Origin: Ophiocordyceps camponoti-saundersi (nom. inval.)
Lineage: Eukaryota > Ascomycota > Sordariomycetes > Hypocreales > Ophiocordycipitaceae
Direction of reading: 5' to 3'
DNA: 64,000 nt
NCBI GenBank assembly: GCA_003339415.1
Contig: PDHQ01000187.1
Location: forward strand, 1-64,000
Of the stretch, positions 27,363 through 39,062 are shown piece after piece; the stretch's first letter is position 1; each line of letters starts with the position of its first letter. The translations under genes were made by a program, and so were the position numbers. The notes beneath the pieces were generated by a model. It saw only the letters and a list, made by a program, of their open reading frames with translations, did not search any database and had not been told where the DNA came from.

Positions 27363-27790
27363 ATTATTACTTAAAGGAGTATTAAGCTAATTATATAGCT
27401 AGGAGCTTAAAGGTAATTTTTTAATATAATCTTAAAAGTTTTTACTTAAAAGAATTTTATAGTAATTTTTATATATATTAGTAAAATAGAAATTTCCTAA
27501 TATATAGTAATTTCTTAGTATATAAAGATTTCCTTATAAAATCTAAAAATTTTTAAAAATATATTTTAATATTAGATTTAGTTAGAAATTTTAGTAAAAT
27601 CTTAAGAGTAATTATAAAAAAATCCTAAAAAGAAATCTATATAATTTCCTAAGTATAAAAGTAATAAAGTTTTTAGTAGAAATCTAAGTAAAATCCTAAG
27701 TATAAATATTAAGAAATTCTTAAGGGAAATCTTAATAAAATATTATAAGGAAATTATAATAAGAAGTTAAGCGATTTAAAAAGGTATTAT
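27363..27790. other. AT-rich DNA with degenerate GGAAATCCTAGTAAAATC-like repeats
   Basis: No gene. Short motifs resembling AAATCCTAAGTATAAA recur in both orientations between about 27470 and 27760. The same kind of motif is scattered through the 326-bp Gypsy1 LTR, so this may be a very decayed relative of that LTR. I could not align it end to end. Confidence 0.45.
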
Positions 27791-28409
27791 TAAATATCTT
27801 ATATTAAGCTTTCTCTTTAATAGCGCTTAGCTTAATAATATTTTACGCTAATATAGTTTTAAACTTTAAAACTTTATTATTCTTTAACTAAAACTAACTT
27901 AGTATAAGCCCCCTTTTTACTTTATTTAAAATATAGCTTAATAAAATATAAATACTTTAAGTTAAATATAAAAATAAAAAAAGAAATTATTATTACTATT
28001 ATTTATATTTAATATAATTATAGAGTCTTTAATATTATATAAGCTTTTTTTAATATAATATATTTAAATTATAATAAAAAATATTTATTTTTTATTTTTA
28101 CTTTTTAAAAGCGCTATAAGCGCCGCCTTAATAAATATTATTATTATTAGCTTAAAAAGTTTATTTACTTTATAAGTTAATTTTACTTTTAACTTAAGTA
28201 AAGCTTAAGCTAATATTTTTAATTTTTAAAATATTATTAATCTTTTCTTATTTAAGCGAAATATATATTAAGCTATATTTGTAAAGCTTAAAGTTTATTA
28301 ATTAATATAAGCGTTAATTTATTATAAAGTAATATAAATTAACTTAAATATAAAGATAAATATCTTACCCTTTTTTTTACTTTCTTTACTTTTTTTATAA
28401 CTTTAATAT
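27791..28409 (+). mobile_element. LINE-D copy 3: truncated fragment
   Basis: About 0.6 kb matching LINE-D copy 1 from roughly 23010 to 23620, including a stretch with AAAGCGCTATAAGCGCCGCC. The left end is 5'-truncated, as is usual for LINEs. The right side is cut at 28409 by Gypsy2, and the rest presumably lies beyond the window. In copy 1 the sequence continues as TATTAATACCCCC, which gives the empty site for Gypsy2. Confidence 0.8.
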
Positions 28410-28735
28410 TATTATAGCTAAGATACGTTAAGTAAATAATAGTATTAGTATTATAAATAAAGATTCTAAGCTAAGGAGAAAGGAAAGAAAAAGAGGAAAA
28501 ACTCTTATAAGCGAAATTCTAATAAAATATATAAAGGCATATATTAGTAGGGATAGGAGAAGGCATAGTAAAATCCTAATAAGGAAGCGATTATATTTCC
28601 TATTAGTTTCCCCTAAAGTCTTTTTTAAGTAATTTTATAATAAGGTTTTTATAAGTTATATAACTATAATTAGAAATTCTTAAAAATTATCGTAAAATAT
28701 CTAAGGGAAATTCTTATAAGTATTAGTATATAATA
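28410..28735 (-). repeat. Gypsy2 3' LTR
   Basis: Exactly 326 bp, like both Gypsy1 LTRs. It begins TATTATAGC and ends TATATAATA, followed by the same polypurine-tract complement ACCCCCTAATAAAGG. The differences I checked are mainly transitions, as RIP predicts. Confidence 0.93.
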
Positions 28736-29795
28736 CTACCCCCTAATAAAGGTTTTAATATACTTATTAAAATTAGTAATATTTATAGCGTAAAAGATTA
28801 TTTAAAAAAAATATAATATTATTTTAATTATTATTATTATTATTATAGTCCGCTATAGCGTCCTTAATTTAGCGTTAGAAATTAATAAGTAAGCTAACGG
28901 TATCTAGGAAATAATTATAGAATTTCTTAAAAACTATTAGTATATAGCGGAAATTCTAAGTAAAGTATTATATTTTATTAAAGTTATAATTATATTAATA
29001 AACCTAATATTTTAATTAATAATATTATTTTATAATATAAAATTAGAGGATTTAGTTAACTTCTTATTTTAATATATTATAAATATTTTTTAGCTTAGTA
29101 AAAAGTATTACTTACTTAAGTAAAGGATTTATAATAGCTTTTTAAAAATAATTAGCGTAGAATAGATTTATTATCTAATAGCTATTTAGTAAGTTAAGGA
29201 TATAGCTATAGCTTTATTCCTTAATAATTATAAAAGGTCCTAATTATTATACGTTAAAGCGTATTATAAGTATAATTATAAAGAAACCCTTATAGCTAAG
29301 AAATACCTTATTACTAATTATAAAGTTTATTAAGTAATACTTCTTAGTAGCTTATATTTCTTACTTATTATAAGCTTTCTTAATAGCAGCTTAAGCTTAC
29401 TATTATATTTCCTTTACTTAAGCGACGAGTTTACGGGCTATAATAATAAGGCCCGAGGCGTTCGAGGGATCTAAAGGGCTAGTAACCGAGAGGGGGTTTT
29501 ATATATCTTTTTCGAAAGCGATTATAAATAGAGCTATACCGATTAATAAATATTATAAGGAGTTATATATAAAATTTAGCGTAGGAAGGAAAGTACTCTA
29601 ATTATCTTAATATTTACTAGCGTAAAATTATAGCTTTTAGTTTAAGTATTAGTTAGTTATTTTTATACTTTTTTATATTTATAAGTATAAGGTATTATTA
29701 TAGCGATATTTAATATTAATTAACTAGTTAATTTTACTAAGAAATCTTAAAATAAATAAGCTAATATTATTAATAATTTATATATTTAATATATT
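28736..29795 (-). pseudogene. Gypsy2 pol, 3' end segment (decayed)
   Basis: Collinear with Gypsy1 about 4845-5890, the region downstream of RNase H that should code for integrase and the polyprotein C-terminus. No catalytic residue could be recognised in either copy. It is cut by LINE-A at the 15-bp TSD 29781-29795. Confidence 0.75.
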
Positions 29796-30060
29796 TATTT
29801 ATTTATTTATATATTAAGGGCTTTTATAATATCTAAAGCCTTTATAATATAATAAGTAGGAAAAATCCCTTAAAATAAAGTAAAACCCCTTAACTATAAA
29901 AAAAAGCTTACTATACGCTTATATAAAAGTATAGCGGTAGCTAGTAGTAATATAATATAATAAGCTTATTACCTAAAGGTAGTCTCGAATAATATAAGAA
30001 AAATAAGGTAAGGAGGGGAGTATAGAGAAAAGGAAAGTTTATAATACGTAAGGCGAAAGG

Positions 30061-30128
30061 AGCGGGGCGGTATAGCGTAGCGCGGGGCGGTATAGGGCGG
30101 TGTAAGGCGAGGCGGTACGGCGCGGGGT
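30061..30128. repeat. GC-rich repeat block near LINE-A 3' end
   Basis: A G-rich plus-strand block with the 14-bp unit GCGGGGCGGTATAG at 30062-30075 and again at 30082-30095, followed by related GGGCGG and GCGGGG pieces. Several GGG or GGGG runs lie close together, so G-quadruplex formation is possible. It lies in what should be the LINE-A 3' untranslated region. It contains no CpA, so it would be left untouched by RIP. Confidence 0.8.
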
Positions 30129-31057
30129 AAAGGAAAGAAAGTTTAAGGGGGGGTAAGGTAAAATAGTAGGGTAGGCGCTTTAGTATTTATTAGTAATTAA
30201 AAAAAGGGGGGGCTATATCTTTTTCTTTTCTACCTCCTTTTTCTTTTCCTTTTTTTCTTTTTTTTATTATTTTTAAAAAAAGTATATTTCTAACTTTTTT
30301 TTTAACTTTTCTTTTTAACTTTTATAATAAAAGGAAAATAATAAAAATTATATAGCTATATTAATAAAATAATAATAATAAATATATTTAAGATTATTTA
30401 TAATAAGCTTTATAATTTTCTTTATATTATATATATAGCTTAGCTAGCTAATTATTAAATCTTATATTAAAAATAATAAAATAAATATTATTATATAATA
30501 TTAGTTATATATAAAGCTAATAAAATATATAAGCTTATAATTAGCTAATTATTTTAATTATATTAAAGCTTAATATAAATATTAAAAAGTAAGTAAAATT
30601 AAAAATTAATAGCGGAGTTAAAATTAAAGCTTAAAATATTAATTAAGTTATAAATATATTTAAAAAAGTTATATATTACTATAATAAAAATAGCGCGGTA
30701 TATTAGTAAAGGAGGATAGCTAAGTAGCTTATTAATAAATATAAAATAATATAAAATAAAGTAAAATTTTAAATATAGCTAATAATAAATAATAAGAAAA
30801 AAATCTAAGTTAATTTATATAATATATAAAAGCGGAATAAGATATTAAAGCTTTAACTTAATAAAATAATAATTATATTTTAAATAAGCGCCTTAGCGGG
30901 GTTAGCTATTTTAGTAGCTATTTTTAATATTACTCTTATCGCTATAATTATTAACGCTCCTCCTTAAAAGTTTTATATATTAATATTAATTTACTTTATA
31001 ATACTTAATAAATAAATAATTATTAATATAAGTAAAGTAGAAAGTAAAAAGGGGGGC

Positions 31058-31300
31058 GGAGTAATAATAATAATAATAGCGGTAATAAATATAATTATTA
31101 AACTATAAGTAAAAGTAATAATAATAATAAATATAAAAGAGAAAGCGGAGGTAATAGCGAGGGGCATAAGGGTAAAGGCGCTAGTTTAGATAATAATAGC
31201 TATAATAATAATAATAAAGTTTATAGTAAAGGTAAAAAAAGTAATAATAATAGCGGCGAAAATATTTATAATAATAATAATAATTATTATTATTATTAGC
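31058..31300. repeat. (AAT)n-rich simple-sequence stretch inside LINE-A
   Basis: Repeated AATAATAATAAT runs interrupted by GCGG and GAAAG segments. Part of LINE-A rather than separate mobile DNA. On the coding (minus) strand these are ATT-rich. Confidence 0.6.
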
Positions 31301-31515
31301 TTAAAAAACCTTATTATATTATTTTTATAAGAGTTTTAGTTAAAAATATATTTAAAAATATAAAACTTTTAATTTATTATATATAAAATAATATATAATC
31401 TTAATTAAATATAAAATAATATTAATTAAAAGGTAGCGAATTATATTAAAGTTAATTAATTTAAGTATATTTTAAAGAATATTATTAAAATTTAATATAC
31501 TTTTAACTTAAATCC

Positions 31516-31552
31516 GCTAAAGCTAAAGCTAAAGCTAAAAATAAAGCTAAAA
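31516..31552. repeat. Short (GCTAAA)n run inside LINE-A
   Basis: Several tandem GCTAAA hexamers bounded by CCGC on the left and GCGG on the right. Local slippage within the LINE body. Confidence 0.7.
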
Positions 31553-33306
31553 GCGGAGAATAAGATAATAGCTTAAACGCTAGTTTTTATTATATTAATA
31601 TTAAGGAGTAAATTAAACTAGATAACGGTCGGAGAAGATAAGAAGGGGGCGGGCGGAGCGGAGGAGGTAAGCGTTATAAAGGAGGGTAAGGAGAAGTAGG
31701 AAGCGGGGGAGATAGAGGCTAAAAAGGCGGCGAAGGAGGAGTTAGAGCCTAAGCCGGACCTTATCTAAGTATTAGAATTATCTCTTATAAAGTCTATATT
31801 AATAGCGTTAAAATATATAATAAAGAGTAATAATAATAGCTTAGAGAATAAGGTTATAAAAGTTAAAGGTATTATTAAGTATAAAAAATAAGGTAAAAAG
31901 TAAGGCGGGAAAAGGGGTAAGAAAGCTAAGCAGGCTAAATAAAGCTAAGTAGAGTAAAGAGCGGAGTTAAGAGTAAAATATAAGGTAGATAAATAATAAT
32001 AATTATATAGTAAAAATATTAAAAATTAACCCCTGCGCCTAAACCTTATATTTAAGTATTTTAATATACTTAAGTATTATAGAATAATAAAAAATAGTTA
32101 AACTAAAAAAAGTATTATAAGTAAATAAATTATAAGGTAAGAGGGCTTATAATAGCTTTATAGCTAAAAGCCTTATTAAAATCTTTATAGTTTTAAATTA
32201 AACTTATAAAAAATATTAATTAAAGCGTCCTCTTATAAGTAATTAGTTTATAATATAAAATAAAATAAGCTACTATCTTATTTTCCTTATTATTATAAAA
32301 ATAATAAAGGATTATAATTATAAGAATATTATAAATATAAAGAAACTTATTAAAGCTAATTTTACTATTATAAAGCTAAGTTAAGGCGCTATTTAAGAAT
32401 TTTAGAAAGCTTTAATAGATTTATAAGGTATTATTAAGTTTTAGTTAGGGCGGTTTATTAATAAGGTATTTAAAAAACTAGCTATATTTTTAAAGCTTTC
32501 CTTTCTTAAAGTTTTAGTAAAGTTATTATTCTTTATAAAAATAAGCTTTTAAAGTCTTAAGAGATTAAGAGGCGATATCTAAAGTTTATACCTAAATAAT
32601 AAAGAAAGATTAAAGGGATTTAAGGGGGATATAAATAAGGCGAGGCTAACCTCTATAATATTAGCGGAGGTATATAGTAATTTTTTTAAAAGCGGAGTAA
32701 ATATAAGCTATAAGCTTTTTATTATAAAGGAGTTAATAGCTATAAATAGCACGGTAAGATAGGTAAATATTAATAAAGGGGATAAAGGTTTTAAACTTAA
32801 TATAATAAGAAAAAGTTACTTAATATACCTTAAAGATAATATAAAGGTATTTAAACTAAGTTATAGCTAGTTATTAAAAGATAAGGCCTTTAAGTTCCCC
32901 GCTTAGTAAGGTTAGAGCGGAGTAGATTATAGTGCTAAAAGTAATTATAAACTTAATAACTTTAGTATAGATTTCCCTTACTTAGAGGAGTAAAAAGCTT
33001 TAAGTAAATAAAGTAAGCTTAGTTAAAGCTAGCTATTAATAAGTAAGCTTCTTTATAAGAGGGCGGAGGTATAGCTTTTACTAAAGTTTATAATAAATCT
33101 AAACCTTAAATATATATATTTTTTATATAAGTTAAATAATATTCCTATTAAAGATTAGCGGAGTTATATTAATAAAGCGGGCCTTTATAAAATAAAAAAG
33201 CTTATTTTTTAAATAGCTAGAAGGTTATTTTATACTCCGCTACCTAATTACGGTAAATACTCTAAGCTTATTTAAGCTAGTAGCGGACCTAAGCGGAGGT
33301 ATACTT

Positions 33307-33426
33307 AATATTAAGGATATTAATATTATTTATAAATCTAATAATAAATATATTAGTCGCTTATTCTAAGCGCTTAGAAAAAGATAAAATATATAAGATA
33401 AAAAGTACTAAAGAGAGCGGGGAGCT
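33307..33426 (-). pseudogene. LINE-A reverse transcriptase core (decayed)
   Basis: On the minus strand 33364-33426 reads SSPLSLVLFILYILSFSKRL, almost intact for the LINE motif SPLSPxLFxLY. It is followed after about 25 bases by FINNINILN at 33307-33339, where an active enzyme has FVDDVNIL. Both catalytic Asp codons are now Asn. The spacing between the motifs and their position about 3.6 kb from the 5' end fit ORF2 of a Tad1-like LINE. Endonuclease and RNase H domains were not recognised. Confidence 0.92.
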
Positions 33427-36400
33427 TTAAAAAACTTTAATAAAAATAAGGAAAAGGTCTAATAGTTTATTATTAACTTTTAAGTAAAAGGTATAATTAA
33501 AAAAGTAAGAGTAAAAGAAAGCTATAATTTATCTAAGAAAGCTAAAGGAATTAAGGATTTCTATTAGTTTAAAGTATAAAATATAGTTAAAAATACCTAT
33601 TATATTGAATATTAAAAAGGAAGTAAAGCTTTAAAAGCTTTAAATAATATAGATAGATTTTATTAAAAGAAATAAAGCGCTATTAGTAAATTAATTAGGC
33701 CGGTTACTTATCTAACCTTATAATAAGATTCCTATAAACTCCGCTATATAAGATATTTTCTTTATTATTATAGTTTTAAAAATCTTACTTATAATATTAA
33801 AAAGGGAGATAAGGCGGTAGCTACTTAGAGTCTAATAAACCTCTAAGCTTTTTCCTACTTTCTAAAAAACTATAATATTAAAAGTTTAATATTAAGTAAA
33901 GAAATATTTATAAGTAATATATCCCTAAAAAAGCTTAGTTAAAACTATTATAAGGGGTTATCTATAACTTTTTAAAAAGCTAATAAGGATATTATTAAGC
34001 TTAGCGGACTTTTATAATATAATATTAAAAATAGTAAATTAGACTTTATTTTTAATAACTTAAGAGGGAATATTAATTAGGGGGAAAAGGTTAGAGATAG
34101 GAAAATATAAAGTATTTTCTAAAAAATAAGGAAAGAACTTATAAGCTAAAAGCTTTAACTTTTTAAAAAAAGATAATTAAAAAATAAAGTTTATATTTTA
34201 TTAAAGAGGAGGAGTATATATAAGCTTCGGAGGAGCTTAGCTATAAAATCTTACTTACTAGGCTATAAATTATATAATATTAAAATTACTACTTATAGAG
34301 GCGAGAAATCGCCTTTAGTTATCCTTTTTCGCTTTTTAAATAAATAATTTTTATTATATTATAATATCTTAATATACTTAATAATAATTAAAGCTTAACT
34401 ATACTCGCTAATATTACTTAATATATTTTATATTTAAGATTATAAAAATAATTTTTAAAATTTATTATAAATATAAGTAAAAATTATATTATTAAGGTAA
34501 TTTTAAAACTATTAAGTTAATTATAATATTTAATTAATTATATAAGTTTATTATTAATTTTTTAATATTTATTATAAACTCCGCTTAAATAATAAAAAGT
34601 AAAAGGTAATTTTTTATTTTTATTTATAAAATATTAAAGTTAAAATATTTCTAATATAATATAAAGTTAAAATTTAAAAAAGGAGAGGTAATAGATAATA
34701 TAAATTAAAAGATATAGTAAAAGCTAAAAAAATTAAAATCTAAGCTAAAATATATAAAGAAATAGTTAAGCGTATTTTAAATTAAGTTAATAATATTAGC
34801 CCTTTACTTATATACCTCTTAAGTAATCTTATAAAAAAGGGTAAAAAGTTTAAAGCGGAGTTAGTAAAAAGCGGAGAGAAGCTTTATAGAGTAAGGGGAG
34901 GTATATTTATAAAAGTCCTAAAAGGGGTAATAGGTATTAAAATCGCTAAGGATAATTAGCGGAGCGGAGGCGGAGGCGGAGTATAGAAAGAGAGGAGAAG
35001 GTAATAAGTATAAGAGAGGTTTAGTATATATTTTAAATAGTAAGAAGTAGATAGTAAATACCTAAAGCTTATTATAAAAGAAAACTTTAATAAGGTTAGG
35101 CTTTATAATAAAGTTTTAGTTACTAATTTTATATTATTTATATATATAAAGAAAAGCTTTACTCTTATTTTAAATAAGGCGGTAAAAAGTAAGTTTAGAA
35201 AGCGGAAGGTAATTATATATATTAAGCTAGAATTCTTATATAGCGATAATATTATAACTCTCTTTATTAAATAAAGTAAGCTAAATAAGGCGGTTAATTT
35301 TCTAAATATTTTATAATAAGGTTATAATTTTTATAAGGATTAAGTATTAGGAATAGTTATTTATAATTATTTTAATTATATAAAGTTTATTAATATAAAC
35401 TTTACTTAAGATTATAAAGCTAGTTATAAATTATAAAGTTTATTATATAGCTTATAGCTTTTATAAGTATTACTAAGTTAAGAGCTTTTTAAGGAAACTT
35501 AAGTAAATAATATATTATAAAAAGATTACTAAGGCGTATTTTTAAAGGATTTATAATATATTTACTTTTTTAAAGAAATTATAATAAAGCTTTTATTATC
35601 CTTATAAAGTTACCGCTAAGTAAAGGCTAGAGGTTAAGTAGCTTATAATAATTAGAAAAGGTAAGGTTTATTAAGGAAGCTAAACTTAGTATAGCTTTAT
35701 TATTTCCGGGATTTTAAGTAATCTTTTAATTATATAAAATATATACCCTTATATAAAATATAATAATAGGGTTTTTCTCCTTTTTATATAAAGTAGTTTT
35801 TTTCTTTACTATTATATAAAGTAGCTATATAATATTTATAATAAAAGGGCTTTTAATAATACTTAGCAATATACTTAAATTAGAAATATTTATAATATTA
35901 CTTAAGGCGTGCGGAGTCCTTATAAAGTTTATAATAGATTATCTTCGCGTTTATAATTACTTTATTTAAGCAAAGCTTATTTATATTCTCTATATTATTA
36001 AAGCTTATAATAAGATAAGTTCGCGGAGCTTCTCTATTAGTAATATATTAAAGTTAAAGCGTTTTCGCCCGGACTATATTAACCTTATTTACCTTTTTAA
36101 TAATATTAAGTAGCGCGTTATAGTTATAATTAGCTATTAAGGTCCGAATACCCTTAGTAATAATAATATAAGTTTAGTATATACGCTTAGCCTCCGCTTT
36201 AAAAGCCTAAGCTACTTATTTATTCTTAAAAATAAAATTCTTATATTTTAAGTTAAAAGTAATAATAAGATTATTATTAAGAAATTAGCGCGTAATAATT
36301 ATTATAAAATAGCTTATAGCTTTATTAACTTTTTAAATAACCTTTTAGGGAGTAGGCGCTAAAACTCTATTAATTACTAAAATATCTTTTACTAATATAA

Positions 36401-37047
36401 GTACCTCTTTTTTTATTCTCGCCGGAACTAGCTATATAAGAGGCGCTATAAGGGAGGTAAAGTTTAGGGTAAAGTTTATAACTACGCTAGCTTAAGTTAA
36501 AGCTTCGGGGGTAAAGTTTAACTCCTTACTTATTACCTTATAAAAGGCGGCCTTAACTAATTTCTTAATAATATAAAAGATAGTAATAGAAAAGCTAGAT
36601 AAGTTCTTAAAAGCTTATTAATATTATTAAAGCTTAGTAAACGCTATATTAAGGATACCTTATATAGGGTAAAAATCTTATATAAAGATTACCTTAGTAA
36701 GTTTTTTATATATAGATTTTAAGATAGGATTTATTAAGGTTTAAAAGGTATTAATAAACGGGTTATTAAAGTTAATAGCGGTAATAAATTAACCTTTACC
36801 TATACGTAAGTGCTATTAGGACTAGTTAAGCTCCCGGGTCCTGCTATTAAGTATTATTAGTACTAATAGCGAACTAGGAGGCGGACCGCCTTATAACCCC
36901 GCGTTTAGGGTTATTCCCTTAGCGGAGTTAGACTTTAAAAGGTAGAAAGTACTAAATTCTTATAATATTATAGCGTTAAGTATAAACGGGGACCCCGATT
37001 ATCTAAAGTCGTGAAAGTTTTTATTTTATTTTTATATTTAATATATT

Positions 37048-37223
37048 AAAAAAATAATAAAAGTATTAAAAATAATATCTAATAAGTATTTTAATAATAT
37101 TATTTCTTTTACTTAATAATATAGCGATAATTTAGCTTAGCTTATAAATAAAAATCTAAATATAATTATATTTAAAATAGTCTTCTAATATTACTTTTTT
37201 ATTATAAATAATATATTCTTATA
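37048..37223 (-). pseudogene. Gypsy2 pol, short segment between LINE-A and the SINE
   Basis: Collinear with Gypsy1 about 5890-6080, including the stretch with GCGATAATTTAGCTTAGC. It is bounded by the LINE-A TSD on the left and the SINE TSD on the right. Confidence 0.85.
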
Positions 37224-37299
37224 GCTATTTTAGTATAATAGTTTATTCTTAAAATAACCTCTTTTTAAAAAGTAGTTAGTTCGAATTCGGCGAATAGTA
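37224..37299 (+). promoter_or_regulatory. tRNA-like head of the SINE (internal Pol III promoter)
   Basis: A 76-base segment. The acceptor stem GCTATT pairs with AATAGT at the other end, with one G-T. A box A-like TAGTATAATAG lies at bases 8-18 (TGGTATAATGG before RIP) and a box B with loop TTCGAAT at bases 57-63. The T-stem has one mismatch and two wobbles, all explained by C-to-T or G-to-A change. It is not called as a tRNA gene because the anticodon arm is not convincing and it sits inside a transposed unit. Confidence 0.75.
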
Positions 37300-37918
37300 T
37301 AAGGGCTTAAAGAACCTTTTAACTAAGGCAGCGTAGCTATACGGCGCTTATAAACAAACATAGCGGCCTAAATTAAGTTTAATAAATAATCTTCTTAGTA
37401 TAGGGCTACTAGAAGGCTCCCCGCAAAGCGTAGCTACGGGCGGCACGTGCCTTATATAATAGGGCGCTATACGGGTCCTTATATAATTAAACCCCGCCAC
37501 GGAGTTAGACTCTAATAGCCTACTCGAGGCTTAAGATAGCTTAGTTAATTTAATTTAATTAATTTATAGCGCTATTACTTACTTATATATATATATAAAG
37601 GGGCCTTAAACCTTCTAACTTAAGCGAAGCGGAGCGGAGCGGACCTTATAGCGGACTCTTATAATAGCTATAGTAATAGCGATATAGCCGGATTAACTAT
37701 ACCCCCGGGCTATAGCAAGGTTAATATACTAAACCGCTGCGTACCTTATTAAGACCCCGGAGGGGTGCCTAACTTAGTAATATATAGTTAATTAAGAGGG
37801 GTTTTACCTAAATAGTCCCTACCCGGAGTTTTTCCTATTAAGTTAGCAACCTATTAGCTTTATATATAATAGAGGTTTTAAATACCTAGTATTAAGTCCT
37901 TAGTATAATAATTAATAA
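37224..37918 (+). mobile_element. tRNA-derived SINE, 695 bp, nested in Gypsy2
   Basis: Flanked by a perfect 13-bp duplication ATATATTCTTATA (37211-37223 and 37919-37931), with the single site present in Gypsy1. The first 76 bases have tRNA architecture (see separate entry). The body has several tracts still rich in C and G, including CAAACAAACA, GCACGTGCC and CACGGAG, so it is less RIP-mutated than the Gypsy2 around it and is probably a late arrival. There is no coding potential. The length is at the upper end for fungal SINEs. It would need a LINE enzyme for mobility, and LINE-A or LINE-D are candidates, but no shared tail is obvious. Confidence 0.85.
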
Positions 37919-37931
37919 ATATATTCTTATA

Positions 37932-38812
37932 TAGAAATTAAAATAAGTAAAAGGTATAATAAACTTAAGGTTTTACCTTATAGCGTTTTATTTTTTTAAT
38001 ACTTATTATAATTATAGATATACTAGTAAATATTTTATTTTATTTTAAGCTAGTAATAGCTATAATAAAATATTTAAATAATTTTATTTTATCCCTTATA
38101 AGTAAAGAAAGCTAGCTTATATATATTCTAAATTAAGGTAATATAAAGAAAGAATAGCTTCTAATTATCTTGCTTAAGTATTATAAGGAGATCTTTATAA
38201 AATTTAAGGTTTTAGCTTATATTCTTTTCTTAAATTAATTATACTAGCTTTACTTTTAATAAAATAAAGTTTTCTACTAGGTAAATTAGCGTAATTATAA
38301 AAATTAAAGTTAGGGCTTTAAATTTAAAGCTTTTTAGGAGAATTATTATAAGTATCTTTTCTTCCTTTTTATAAGCTTTTATAGTTAGAAGTTTAGCTAT
38401 TTTATATAAAAAAGCGTTAATAGCTATATTTAGCTAGCTAACTTAGTATAGGAAATAAATATTAAACTAAGTAAAGAAATTAAACTATTAAACTTAATAA
38501 ATAAAAAGTAGTTTTTTTATTATAAAATAAATTAAGGCCTTATAATTTATAATTATATTAAACTTCTAACTAAGTAATTTTAAGTAAAAATACTTAAAAT
38601 TTTATATAATAGTAAGGAGTTTATAATTTTAAATTAAGTAAGTATATTTAGCTAAGTTTATTATTTTTAAAAAGAAGCTTATAAGCTTTTATATTTAATT
38701 ATTTTATTATTATTAAAGTATACTAATAGTAATATTTTAAGAGGTGTTAGTTTTAAGTTAAGTTAGAAGCTTTAAATAAAAGAAAATAAGTATTAAGATT
38801 TATATAGCTAGT
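37932..38812 (-). pseudogene. Gypsy2 pol segment carrying RNase H remnant
   Basis: Collinear with Gypsy1 about 6080-6955. The RNase H part, about 38390-38740 on the minus strand, corresponds position by position to the Gypsy1 RNase H remnant, with further stops. It is ended by Gypsy-C at the TSD CTAGT (38808-38812). Confidence 0.85.
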
Positions 38813-39062
38813 TATAAAAGTCTTAAACTTCTTAATATTTATAAAAAGCTAACTCTATTAATATAGAATAACTTAAGAGGTTCTAAAGTATATATAATAT
38901 ATATACTTAAGGTTATAGTTTATATATAGCCCGCGCTTATCCCGTATATAGCGCTAACTAATCGTATATACTTATATATACCCTGCGCTTATTATACGCG
39001 CGGACTTAACTAAGTACCCTTTATATAACTTAGCTATTTAAGCGTAGCCCGAATCCTTTATA
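38813..39062 (-). repeat. Gypsy-C 3' LTR
   Basis: 250 bp, collinear with 45762-46011. It has the CpG-rich block around GCCCGCGCTTATCCCG and ends near CGAATCCTTTATA. It abuts the minus-strand polypurine tract. Confidence 0.92.

Larger units (their letters stand above)
29796..37032 (-). mobile_element. LINE-A: non-LTR retrotransposon, RIP-inactivated, nested in Gypsy2
   Basis: 7237 bp flanked by a perfect 15-bp duplication TATATTTAATATATT (29781-29795 and 37033-37047). The Gypsy1 copy has a single, less mutated version of this site. The left end is an (AAAT)n tail read on the minus strand, so the 5' end is at the right. RT motifs on the minus strand identify it as a LINE. Size suits a Tad1-like element with a gag-like ORF1 (expected at about 34500-36900) and ORF2. 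ORF1 was not recognised by motif. It shares no obvious nucleotide alignment with LINE-D and has a different tail, so it is a separate family. Confidence 0.93.

Noticed and set aside
28736..29795. A chromodomain at the C-terminus of the Gypsy1/Gypsy2 integrase.
   Set aside because: A minus-strand stretch in Gypsy1 near 5030-5090 (AFKEFYNRFLN) is vaguely like the last helix of a chromodomain, but the aromatic cage residues cannot be seen.
37224..37299. A functional tRNA gene.
   Set aside because: The tRNA-like fold is at the exact 5' end of a TSD-flanked 695-bp unit, the T-stem is damaged and the anticodon arm is not convincing. A SINE head explains all of this.
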